Assembly: GCA_965263105.1 (NCBI GenBank)
Contig: CBDHGL010000003.1
Location: 1,302,001 to 1,366,000 of the forward strand
Origin: JBCCTX01 sp965263105
Lineage (GTDB): Bacteria > Bacteroidota > Bacteroidia > J057
Reading direction: 5' to 3'
Length of the DNA stretch: 64,000 bases
In this document: positions 9,603-17,632 of the stretch, one piece after another
Layout: each line of letters starts with the position of its first letter
Numbering within the stretch: the first letter of the stretch is position 1
Position numbers and translations under genes: made by a program
The notes under the pieces: model-generated
Databases searched by the model: none
What the model was told of the DNA's origin: nothing
The model's input: only the letters and a program-made list of their open reading frames with translations

Positions 9603-10085
9603 ATGATTTACAATCACGAGTATCAATTGAACGAATCAGAATTATCCACTTTCAGGGGAATTCCCCAACGTATGATTTGGCCACAAGGGGTTTCCCTCTA
9701 CCGCCTAATGACTCCAGGTCAAAATAGGCGTTATTCTCCTTTTTGGTTTTCAAAATCTACCTTCAACCAAATTCTTGCACAGATGGAGGATAGGGGTTTA
9801 TCTTTTGAGGATGTTGCGCGGCCTCGCCTGGCGGTGAAGAAGGAATGGAATACTACGATGAGTCAGTTGTGTATGCTTTCCTTATTAGAACCTGTTTATG
9901 TCTGGAAAGGACCTACCAAATATCAACCTCATTCAGATGGATATTCCAATGTTTTATTGATGGGAGGACTAGAGCAGATTCTTGTACCCAATTTGGTAAC
10001 AAAAGACTCAAATGGAGAATATGAAATATACAGTGCTATTGCCAGAATTACGTATCATGGAAATGTGCCGGAAAGGGTGAGGTAA
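9603..10085 (+). CDS. Hypothetical protein in the T6SS effector region
   Basis: This 160-residue protein has no signal peptide, and I do not recognise the family. It carries an N-terminal block with GVSLYRLMTPGQNRRYSPFW, then a helical middle, and a Gly-rich strand part near the C-terminus (YSNVLLMGGLEQILVP). The spacing of LYRL and SPFWFS faintly resembles the start of ADP-ribosyltransferase-like toxins, but the remaining key residues cannot be placed, so this is not claimed. It lies 140 bp after the immunity gene and 89 bp before a metallopeptidase-like gene. It could be a toxin, an orphan immunity protein or an adaptor. Confidence 0.6.
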   Translation: MIYNHEYQLNESELSTFRGIPQRMIWPQGVSLYRLMTPGQNRRYSPFWFSKSTFNQILAQMEDRGLSFEDVARPRLAVKKEWNTTMSQLCMLSLLEPVYVWKGPTKYQPHSDGYSNVLLMGGLEQILVPNLVTKDSNGEYEIYSAIARITYHGNVPERVR

Positions 10086-10174
10086 AAAAGTATGTGAGTT
10101 TAGATATTAATGAGAATCTAATAAATGTATCAGAGCATAAAAAAGAATTCCTAGATCCATAATTAATTATAAAT

Positions 10175-10708
10175 ATGCCTACCCTGCGCAACTTTAATTC
10201 CTCTCAATCAATTACTCTTAGAAAAGATATTGAGAAGGCAGTAAAACTATGTATGCACTGTAACAATCGACTACTATTGACTCATGGTGGACTCCCTAGG
10301 AGTACGCTTTCTCTTCTTAGTGATACCTTTGGTTTTTCTACTGAGGATAGGGAAAAAATTGATTTCCTCCGAAATAAGTTTTTAGCCCTAAATATGCGCC
10401 TTGCCCGGACCAAATATATTGGAACCCAAAAACATAGAGGGAATAAAAAGGAGATGGGGTTCAATGCCTTTGTAATTCCTTCCCGGCCGACAGAGATTAA
10501 TATAGTTAATCCTCATTATTTTAGTATGAAATCTGAGAAGGAAAGAGTAAGTACCCTGATTCATGAAGGAATTCATCTCATATTTCCCAAAGTAGGCCAT
10601 CCTGGGAAAATTCCTTTGGTTTTTGAGCGAACCAGTCTTGGAATACCCTACGAAAAAGCCAAGAAAAATGCCTATTGTTATCAGTATTTTGCAGAATGGA
10701 TAAAATAG
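10175..10708 (+). CDS. Putative zinc metallopeptidase (HExxH, Aspzincin/M35-like), candidate effector
   Basis: This 177-residue protein has no signal peptide. Residues 127-135 read TLIHEGIHL, so there is a canonical HExxH zinc site at 130-134. About 30 residues later comes NAYCYQYFAEWI (165-176). In lysine-specific metallo-endopeptidase (Aspzincin, M35-like) domains of bacterial toxins, a similar N-A-x-x-Y-x-x-F tail follows the HExxH helix. The usual Asp third ligand (GTxD) is not obvious here, so the zinc site may differ. Lack of a Sec signal and location in a T6SS cargo cluster suggest delivery by a T6SS or another contractile device. Cell targets are unknown. Confidence 0.62.
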   Translation: MPTLRNFNSSQSITLRKDIEKAVKLCMHCNNRLLLTHGGLPRSTLSLLSDTFGFSTEDREKIDFLRNKFLALNMRLARTKYIGTQKHRGNKKEMGFNAFVIPSRPTEINIVNPHYFSMKSEKERVSTLIHEGIHLIFPKVGHPGKIPLVFERTSLGIPYEKAKKNAYCYQYFAEWIK

Positions 10709-10745
10709 GATATTGGGATTCAATATAGAAATATAATCATCAGCT

Positions 10746-11312
10746 ATGTCCTCCAACCTCAAATTCGCCCTCGCTCGTCAGCACCTTCAGCGCCTGCAAA
10801 ACGAACTGAATAAATGCCAACAGCTATTTGATTCCCAAAGTAAATGGGTGGATTTCAGAAAGCCAGAGGAAATCGATAGTACCCTGGCGTTGACCCGAAG
10901 GTATTTAGAAGATTTAATTCGGCATCTCAAGCAAAGCCTAAAGACGAAGCAGCGGCATTTTCAACCCTCTCGTAAAAAGAGAGAGGAGCCTTCCTTTCAC
11001 GGACACTACGGGCAGATCAAAAACCAGTATCAACAACTCCTGAAAAGAGCTGAAGCAACCCTCCATAACCTGGACCTCTTTTCCCAGGCAGCTAAGGACA
11101 TGAAATCCAGAGAGGGAAAAGTCATGGAAGGCGTAGTTAACTTAATTGGAGAAGCAAAAGATGCCCATGGCAAGGTGCAAAAATTGACCTTGGAACCCGT
11201 TGAAAATCCGCTAGCCCCAGCCAGTTCGCCACAAGGAAGTCCACTAGATATTGCCATTGTTGGGGCTGCTATTATTATGGCCATCAGGAACTTTATGCGA
11301 GACAAAGAATAA
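10746..11312 (+). CDS. Helical hypothetical protein with C-terminal hydrophobic segment
   Basis: This 188-residue, mostly helical, strongly basic protein has several predicted coiled-coil stretches (about 5-30, 45-65 and 85-120). Near residue 165 comes an Ala/Ile-rich hydrophobic segment (DIAIVGAAIIMAIRNF), possibly a single membrane or pore-forming helix, and it ends in charged residues. No family is recognised. It starts 37 bp after the metallopeptidase-like gene and is followed by a peptidoglycan-binding fusion. It could help deliver or chaperone its neighbours, or it could itself be a membrane-active effector. Both ideas are inference from position. Confidence 0.55.
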   Translation: MSSNLKFALARQHLQRLQNELNKCQQLFDSQSKWVDFRKPEEIDSTLALTRRYLEDLIRHLKQSLKTKQRHFQPSRKKREEPSFHGHYGQIKNQYQQLLKRAEATLHNLDLFSQAAKDMKSREGKVMEGVVNLIGEAKDAHGKVQKLTLEPVENPLAPASSPQGSPLDIAIVGAAIIMAIRNFMRDKE

Positions 11313-11381
11313 ATACATTTTTCTCGAAAGGGATTACTTTACTTTCCACGTCATTTAGATAAAACCCCTAATTAAAAAATC

Positions 11382-12194
11382 ATGTACCCATATCTCAAAT
11401 TTGGAACAAAACTACCTTCTGTCGCTGCCGCACAGATTTTATTAAACCGGAAGTTAAAACGGGGTAGCACCCTGACAGTTGATGGGATTTTCGGCTCGAA
11501 GACCAAAAAGGCAGTTGAGGAATTTCAGGTCAATGACGGATCGAAATATGTAAAACGGCTAGGCAAGTTGAAGAAAGATGGAGTAATTGGAGTAAATACC
11601 TGGGCTCATCTAAACACGAGTAAACATGGGCCTTTTCAAGTGATTGACGCCGTGGATGTTACCAATCCAAGTGATGTGGGATATGAAGATGAGGACATCA
11701 AGCATGTGGGAGGTAGGCCCATTCGTTCTTATGGAATGTGTAATGGAGTTGAACAAGTGGTCCATGATATAATCGCCCGTTCATATCCAGGCTCGGTGGT
11801 CTTACTCCGATTTCATGGTCATGGAGCCTCCGGTGGGATGAATATTTCTGCTGGTACAGAGGATATGCCCGGAGCTAGAGCAGATTTCGACATTAGAGAT
11901 ATACACAAGCTCACCCACATTTTATCCCGACTGAAACCTATCTTTTGTGAATTTGGAAGTGTAGAGTTACATGGGTGTAATACGGGCAGGGGAAGTAAGG
12001 GAAGTAATTTATTAGATCATTTGGCCAGGGCCTTTGGGGTCCCCGTCTCTGCAGGGGTTTACAGCCAATTGGGAGGAGGGCTGAGTACATTTCGCTTTGA
12101 GGGGCCCGTAAAAACAAAATTCCCTAGTGGAAGCTCCTTAACAGCTTGGGCAAAAAATCTTTCAGAAGCTCCAGGGATGAGTATATATCGCTAA
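11382..12194 (+). CDS. Peptidoglycan-binding/caspase-like (DUF4347-type) fusion, candidate effector
   Basis: This 270-residue protein has no signal peptide. Residues 1-80 form a PG_binding_1 domain with the typical LTVDGIFGSKTKKAVEEFQ stretch and a second DGVIGVNTW turn. Residues 130-240 resemble the DUF4347/caspase-like fold. There is a His-containing strand RFHGHGASGG (His145, His147) and, after a helical stretch, a Cys at the end of a strand, ELHGCNTGRG (Cys199), followed by LLDHLARAFGVPVSAG. A His/Cys dyad in that arrangement fits clan CD cysteine peptidases. The fusion suggests a protein that binds cell wall and cleaves a partner or itself. It overlaps nothing and ends 12 bp before another HExxH gene. 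Confidence 0.65.
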   Translation: MYPYLKFGTKLPSVAAAQILLNRKLKRGSTLTVDGIFGSKTKKAVEEFQVNDGSKYVKRLGKLKKDGVIGVNTWAHLNTSKHGPFQVIDAVDVTNPSDVGYEDEDIKHVGGRPIRSYGMCNGVEQVVHDIIARSYPGSVVLLRFHGHGASGGMNISAGTEDMPGARADFDIRDIHKLTHILSRLKPIFCEFGSVELHGCNTGRGSKGSNLLDHLARAFGVPVSAGVYSQLGGGLSTFRFEGPVKTKFPSGSSLTAWAKNLSEAPGMSIYR

Positions 12195-12206
12195 GTTTAC
12201 CCTTTT

Positions 12207-12878
12207 ATGAGTTCTCAATCTCCCTTTGTAGGCCGAGTTATTTTTGAAAATGAATTGCTTACACCTAGTTCCCTGTATGGGATTCAATTGCCTCCTGGTC
12301 TATCAGTTATGCCTTTCCCCAGGTTTATGAATGCAACTTCCTTGGCCCGTACCTGTACAGGAGGAGGAATTCAAGGGGGGGGACTGGGAGTGGCTAATGC
12401 CTGTTTAAAAGCAGAATTAGCTATTTCTTTTCAGAATATTTCTCGTCAATGGAGAATTGCCGATGGCAGGAGGATCTTTGTCCAAGGACCCATTTTCCTA
12501 AATCTTCGTCTGTGTTTAAATATGTCTTCTAGGTATGATCCCAGTTCTACCCCGCCTTATGGACGAGAGTTTTTTCGAGTAGTAATGGAGCATGAAGCGC
12601 TTCATGTGCTAGATGAAACAGATATTATATTGAATTGGCTCCCTAATAATGTCTTGGGGAATGTGCGGTATGCCAGAGAACATCTTATAAACCGATCACC
12701 TGTAAACGAAGGAATGTTTCAGCATTGGTATCGGGGAAATGGCTTGGAGAGGGAAATCAGGAGTTTTTGGGCCCGAGAGAAAAATCGCAGACACCGGTTG
12801 CGAGATAATCCTCAAGCTTATGAGCCCTATCAACATAGGTTGGAAGAAATTGAGGTCAGGATGGTAAATGATCGATAA
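12207..12878 (+). CDS. Putative zinc metallopeptidase (HExxH), candidate effector
   Basis: This 223-residue protein has no signal peptide. The zinc motif MEHEALHVLDE gives HExxH at 129-133, with an acidic residue shortly after. The N-terminal part has Gly-rich and Cys-containing segments (Cys50, Cys66, Cys103), and the C-terminal 60 residues are Arg/Glu-rich and helical (REIRSFWAREKNRRHRLRD). I cannot place it in a peptidase family. It starts 12 bp after the caspase-like fusion and is the last gene before the A/B cassette region. It is unlike the other HExxH protein in this cluster, so the two are not simple duplicates. Confidence 0.6.
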   Translation: MSSQSPFVGRVIFENELLTPSSLYGIQLPPGLSVMPFPRFMNATSLARTCTGGGIQGGGLGVANACLKAELAISFQNISRQWRIADGRRIFVQGPIFLNLRLCLNMSSRYDPSSTPPYGREFFRVVMEHEALHVLDETDIILNWLPNNVLGNVRYAREHLINRSPVNEGMFQHWYRGNGLEREIRSFWAREKNRRHRLRDNPQAYEPYQHRLEEIEVRMVNDR

Positions 12879-13029
12879 GGTCCCACTTGCATATAGAAAC
12901 GCAATAGTTTAACTTGTATATATAAACTGAAATCGTATTAATGGGACTTATTCGAAATTTCCTTTATGGAATATAATAAACTATCCAATAATTCGTAATT
13001 ATTTATAAATAGCCGAGAACAAATAAAAA

Positions 13030-14232
13030 ATGCCTTATCTCATCCAATCCTTTTCAACAAATGGATCCTCTTCCTGTCTCCCCCGGGAATTGCTAAATGC
13101 CTTCATTTTATGGGGCTTACTCTTTTGTGGTTATTCTCTAAAAGCCCAAGACAGAATATATCTCCTCAACGATGCGCAACTTACGGGGCATATAATCAGT
13201 GTTGACAAGAAGATTTTATATTCAGAGTTGGGCGACCCCAAGGCGAAAAAGCAAAAGATTCCCCGAAAAAAGGTAGGGTTTATCCGCTTCAACAATGGGA
13301 TGATCCAGGTATTTAGTAAAAATGCCGATCATCAACTACCCTTTCAAGTGAATCCTCAGGACCGTTTGCTTCTCACTTCTGGAAAGGTTATTCCCGTTGC
13401 TATAAAAGGGATCTATCCCGACTATTTTGAGTATATCTCTCTTGCAGACCCCGAGCGAAGGCAAGTCTCTTCCCCTAAGTCAGGAATCTTGGCCTATATT
13501 CCTCTCAATAAAGAATTGATTACCTATGTGAGTACGGAAGAGTTGACCAAAAATCTATTGGTTGTAGAAGAAGAGCCCTTTGTGGCAAAGGCTATCCCTG
13601 CTCCCACTCCTGACCATAAACCGTCCTCTAATTCGGCTGGAACAGAACAAGCTATGGAGGGTGAAGGAGGAACTCAAAGTGCTACCGAAGAAATTGAGGT
13701 GGTCGATACTCCCATGACCTCTCCTGTTCTTACCTTAGACGAGGAGGAGTTTAAAAGGAAGGCCTTGGAAAAAACTCGAATGTTAACCCAATACATACGC
13801 CTAATTACAGATAAGAAGACCTCAATTTTTGAATCCAATCAGGCCATAGAGGAGGCCATCACCCTCTTTATTAGCGATTCAAGTTTTGTAGAAGTGAGTA
13901 GTGTAAACCGTCCCACCGATATAAAAACCTTTTTTATCCGACCCTATTTGGAACACATAAAACTGTTGAAATATGACAAGGTAGATATTGAATGGGTAGA
14001 TATTAGCTACGTGGGTAAAGTATACAAGGGCCCAGATGGAAGGTATTATGGAACCGTAACGTTTGTCCAAAAATTTAGTGGAATCAAAGACAACAAAGTG
14101 GTGTATCAGGACAAAACCTACAAGCGTGTTGAGGTAGTCCTCAAAACCTACGAGAAGAACTTTATGGGAAGAGGAACGCAGCAGTGGGATGTATTTTTAT
14201 CCAACATTAAAGTAGAGCATACTACTCGGTAG
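13030..14232 (+). CDS. A-type exported protein, copy 1 (paired with TPR-type B protein)
   Basis: This 400-residue exported protein has a signal peptide ending near SLKAQ (about 40). Domain 1 (about 40-165) starts QDRIYLLNDAQLTGHI, SVDKKI, and has IPRKKVGFIRFNNG. Residues 170-240 form a Pro/Ser/Glu-rich linker. Domain 2 (about 240-400) runs from EEFKRKALEKTRMLTQYI through YDKVDIEWVDISYV to WDVFLSNIKVEHT. It is helical then all-strand, as in an NTF2-like fold. I know no named family. Three paralogues with the same layout lie at 22231, 26611 and 37728, each followed on the same strand by a B-type gene. The B gene here begins 19 bp downstream, so the two are surely co-transcribed. Function unknown; location is envelope or surface. 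Confidence 0.75.
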   Translation: MPYLIQSFSTNGSSSCLPRELLNAFILWGLLFCGYSLKAQDRIYLLNDAQLTGHIISVDKKILYSELGDPKAKKQKIPRKKVGFIRFNNGMIQVFSKNADHQLPFQVNPQDRLLLTSGKVIPVAIKGIYPDYFEYISLADPERRQVSSPKSGILAYIPLNKELITYVSTEELTKNLLVVEEEPFVAKAIPAPTPDHKPSSNSAGTEQAMEGEGGTQSATEEIEVVDTPMTSPVLTLDEEEFKRKALEKTRMLTQYIRLITDKKTSIFESNQAIEEAITLFISDSSFVEVSSVNRPTDIKTFFIRPYLEHIKLLKYDKVDIEWVDISYVGKVYKGPDGRYYGTVTFVQKFSGIKDNKVVYQDKTYKRVEVVLKTYEKNFMGRGTQQWDVFLSNIKVEHTTR

Positions 14233-14251
14233 ACAAATCAAAGAAAAGTCC

Positions 14252-17122
14252 ATGAAGAAGTTTTCCTCGCTATTAGTGGTCCTTTTATTCGGGTTGGGCC
14301 CCCTAAGGGTGATCGCCCAGATGCCTGATACACTTACCATTGAAGATAAAGTAGATATAAGCTATAAAGCCAAACTTCTGGTACAGGAGTATCAGAGCTT
14401 ACTCAATGTATTGGCTAATCGTAACCTCACCCAGTCTCAAAGTAAGATTCTGATTTCTAACAGTTTTTCTCCCTCTGGAAACCAAATCTTCTATGATAGC
14501 TTGGTCGTGATAGAGGACGATGTCGACCCCCTCCATACACAAGTAGGAGCCATTCCCCCAGATAAACTGGTATCTCGATACCTCAATGGCTTGTTTTTCC
14601 TATATGAAAAATCTGACGAAAATACCATTCTCTTTTCCAATCTCCAGACCTCTCCAGTTCAAGAGGGCGAATATACCTTCGTCCAGGTCATTTATGACAG
14701 TGAGTTTTTGGGAAAACATGAGGAGGTTGACCTTCCCTACAACAAAACCAAAAGGATCGCGGAAGTAAGGGCTAATTGGGAAGAAGGAGATTGGAAAACA
14801 ACTATCTCTAGCGTTATTTATTGGGATTCAACACAGGTATTTCAGGATACCAGTTATTTATTATTGGCTGACAATATCATGAGCCAGTATGAATATACGC
14901 AACAAGAGTTAGATTCTTTAGGACTCATAAAAGATGAGAATGGGAGGGTCGTGTCTCTTGAGCAATACCGCATTGAGAAACTTACGGAAAGCCTTGAAGA
15001 AACGGCCAGAAAGCGGGCGGAGCAGATGTTCGAAGAGAATGAGCGTAATTACAGTATTGCGTTTCAGCGGGGAAAAGATTTGCTATATCAAGGAAAGCTA
15101 GATGCAGCCAAGAGAGCCTTTGAGGTATCCCAGAAATATGGAGAATATAGGGTGGAGCCCCTGATCATGATGGATAGTATATCTGAAATCCAACGTAACC
15201 AAGACCAAGTTGCGAAAATGGAACTTGATAATATGCTTAATAGAGGGCTTAAGTACCGAAGGATAAAATCCTACGACCAGGCTTTAGATTGGTATAAGCA
15301 AGCCCTGGAGAGGAACACTGCTATGGACTCTATTAGGGAAAATATTCAGGAACTGGAGCAGCAAAAAATTTATTTGAATCGGGTGAGTGTAAACCTGAAA
15401 AATGAAGAGTATAAAGATGCCATCAAGGACCTCGGAAAAGCCATTGAGGACCGCCCCATGATGGCTGATCTCTACAAAATGAGGGGGGATGCATACGTTG
15501 CCACGGGCAAAAGCAAAAGAGCGTTTGAAGACTATAAAACCGCTATATTGAGGTATCCCAAATACCGAGAAGTCTATATCAAAAGGGCAGAGCTATATTT
15601 GAAAGAGAATAACCTGAATCAAGTGGTGGCCGATTATGGCATTGCCCTTACCCTGGATGAAGAAGATGTTCCTTTACTCAAGAAGAGAGCCGAATATAAC
15701 ATAAGGCTAAACAATTTGAAAGATGCCATTGAGGATTACAGCCGCGCCATAAAGTATGCTTCGGAAGATACCCATTTGTATATGGAGAGGGGAAAACTAT
15801 TCAAAAGAGTGAAGGATTATGCATCAGCCTACAAGGATTTTTCCCAGGCGAGCAGTTTAACAGAGGAGGATCCAGAAACCTGGTTTTACAAGGGCCTGGC
15901 TTCTGTCGGACTAAGAGATCCTGGAGGAGCTGCCATAGCCTTTGACAAGGCAAAGGAAAGAAAGCTCTCTCCTGCTCAACAACAGATTATCCCCAAAATT
16001 GCCAAGACTTTCTATACTAGTGGTCGCAGGTTAATGTCTAGCAAAGACTTTGAAACGGCTGTGGATAGCTTGTCTGGTTCTATTATTCTTGATGCCTCCA
16101 ATCCAGATCCCTGGTACTACAGAGGGGTTTGTTATATAGAACTTCAAAACACGCTAGCAGCTATTAAGGATTTCAATCAGGTAGTTGAGCTTAGGCCCCA
16201 AAATGCGATGGCGTTTCTCCAAAGAGGCAAGGCTTATTTGCTTAATAAACAGTTTGAAAATGCTGCAATTAATTTTTCCACGGCTGGAAATATTGACCTG
16301 AAATTAATTGAGGCTCATCTTCTCGCGGCAGAATCCTATAGAGAAATGGAGCGTTATTCCGAGGCGCTGAGTGCTTACCAGAAGGCTTTGGCGCAAGACA
16401 AGGATAACCCGCAGATTTATTTTGAGATGGGGAATATGTGGGTTATTCAAGAGAACTATCCTCAGGCGCTAACTAGTTTTAAAGAAGCTATAAAAAAGAA
16501 AAAAGATTACGCTGAGGCCTTGTACAACAGAGGACTTATATACCTAAAACTTTTGGATTCAAAATCTGCTCTCGATGATTTTTCTGCAGCCCTAAAAGCT
16601 CGTCCAAACCTGGTGGAAGCCTACTATGAAAGAGGGAGAATAAAGCATTTTACAGAGGGGAAACTGGAAGAAGCGATAGCTGATTTTTCTACAGCCCTAA
16701 TCCATCGACCCAATTATTTCCCAGCCCTCCTGGAAAGGGCATATGCCTATTATGATGCAGGAAAATATAGTCTTTCCTTAATGGACTTAGAGCTTGCTAT
16801 ACAGCTGGATAGCTCTATTTTGAACGACCCCAATGTTCACTATAAATTGGGTTGGGCACATCTACACAGCAATTCGGTTAGTTCCGCCAGGAAACACTTG
16901 CTCGAAGCAAAAAATCTCTCCACTGGCGATGAATCTGGGATTTTATTGGGAATGGGATATTGTGATGTCAAGGAAGGAGCCTGGGATTCAGGTTTGAGCT
17001 TCTTAGAAGAAGCTTTCCAATCTGGTAAATTTGGAAAGAAAGAGATTTTGAAAAATCCATTAAGTGAACTCCTAAAAAGGAACAAAGAGTTTAAGGCCTT
17101 AACTAAAAAATACCTGAAGTAA
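14252..17122 (+). CDS. B-type exported TPR-array protein, copy 1
   Basis: This 956-residue exported protein has a signal peptide ending near RVIAQ (about 23). Residues 30-195 form the conserved B domain: IEDKVDISYKAKLLVQEYQSLLN, ILISNSFSPSGNQIFY, a paired Y-L-x-x-L-F-F-L-Y block, then TKRIAEVRA. A charged helix (about 240-275) leads into a long TPR array (about 270-930) with more than ten repeats, such as YKDAIKDLGKAIEDRP and YPQALTSFKEAIKKKK. TPR arrays make superhelical protein-binding scaffolds. The protein probably sits in the periplasm or at the outer membrane. It is 19 bp behind its A partner. The full-length paralogue is at 23540, and shorter B proteins sharing only the N-domain are at 27826 and 38914. 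Confidence 0.82.
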   Translation: MKKFSSLLVVLLFGLGPLRVIAQMPDTLTIEDKVDISYKAKLLVQEYQSLLNVLANRNLTQSQSKILISNSFSPSGNQIFYDSLVVIEDDVDPLHTQVGAIPPDKLVSRYLNGLFFLYEKSDENTILFSNLQTSPVQEGEYTFVQVIYDSEFLGKHEEVDLPYNKTKRIAEVRANWEEGDWKTTISSVIYWDSTQVFQDTSYLLLADNIMSQYEYTQQELDSLGLIKDENGRVVSLEQYRIEKLTESLEETARKRAEQMFEENERNYSIAFQRGKDLLYQGKLDAAKRAFEVSQKYGEYRVEPLIMMDSISEIQRNQDQVAKMELDNMLNRGLKYRRIKSYDQALDWYKQALERNTAMDSIRENIQELEQQKIYLNRVSVNLKNEEYKDAIKDLGKAIEDRPMMADLYKMRGDAYVATGKSKRAFEDYKTAILRYPKYREVYIKRAELYLKENNLNQVVADYGIALTLDEEDVPLLKKRAEYNIRLNNLKDAIEDYSRAIKYASEDTHLYMERGKLFKRVKDYASAYKDFSQASSLTEEDPETWFYKGLASVGLRDPGGAAIAFDKAKERKLSPAQQQIIPKIAKTFYTSGRRLMSSKDFETAVDSLSGSIILDASNPDPWYYRGVCYIELQNTLAAIKDFNQVVELRPQNAMAFLQRGKAYLLNKQFENAAINFSTAGNIDLKLIEAHLLAAESYREMERYSEALSAYQKALAQDKDNPQIYFEMGNMWVIQENYPQALTSFKEAIKKKKDYAEALYNRGLIYLKLLDSKSALDDFSAALKARPNLVEAYYERGRIKHFTEGKLEEAIADFSTALIHRPNYFPALLERAYAYYDAGKYSLSLMDLELAIQLDSSILNDPNVHYKLGWAHLHSNSVSSARKHLLEAKNLSTGDESGILLGMGYCDVKEGAWDSGLSFLEEAFQSGKFGKKEILKNPLSELLKRNKEFKALTKKYLK

Positions 17123-17168
17123 TTTGGAATACACTTGGCTTAGCTCAAGCTGACATAAGGAAGCAGGT

Positions 17169-17399
17169 CTAACTTAGGCATTTTAATACCAGATATCCAT
17201 AGGAGACATTTTCGTGTTTTTTGAAAAAGAATTTTTTTTCTATTAGTTGAACAGACTTACTATCCTGAAATTCAATCTTGTAATGGTTTCCCATTTCCGC
17301 TAAGACTAAAATTTCTTCTTTTGGGGAATAGGAAGAACGGGAATTTTTCTCAATTCTAAATTCAATCAGGTATTCATAGCCCACTTTGAGTTTCTGCAT
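17169..17399 (-). CDS. Small hypothetical protein
   Basis: This 76-residue protein has no signal peptide. It reads like a small beta-barrel (KVGYEYLIEFRIEK, then YSPKEEILVLAEMGNHYKIEF) with a Phe/Lys-rich stretch KKFFFKKHE near the end. It lies in the gap between the first cassette and the T9SS cargo gene, on the opposite strand, and overlaps no other credible gene. Amino-acid content is plausible for a folded protein, and the ATG at 17399 is the only start. No family recognised, and a chance ORF cannot be excluded. Confidence 0.5.
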   Translation of the reverse strand: MQKLKVGYEYLIEFRIEKNSRSSYSPKEEILVLAEMGNHYKIEFQDSKSVQLIEKKFFFKKHENVSYGYLVLKCLS

Positions 17400-17632
17400 T
17401 TTTCCAAAAATAGGGTCGGAACTAAGTTAACGAATATTTATTAGCACCCATATCATTTACATAAAAGTTCTTTTGAGTCTATACCATAAGCCCCCCTTTA
17501 TTCGTACTATTAAGGGTTTGCTAGTTTGTATTAAAATTATTTCGATGTGTAATAAATATGTTAGAAATAATTTTTAAGAGTCTTAGATAATGTGCAATTT
17601 TGGCCTTTTGTGCCGTAAAGCAATTAAGTTTC

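Noticed and set aside
1..12878. Extracellular contractile injection system (eCIS) instead of T6SS
   Set aside because: ClpV, TssB and TssC together, plus PAAR-Rhs, are T6SS features. No eCIS tail or ATPase gene is visible, though delivery of the small cargo genes by an eCIS elsewhere remains possible.
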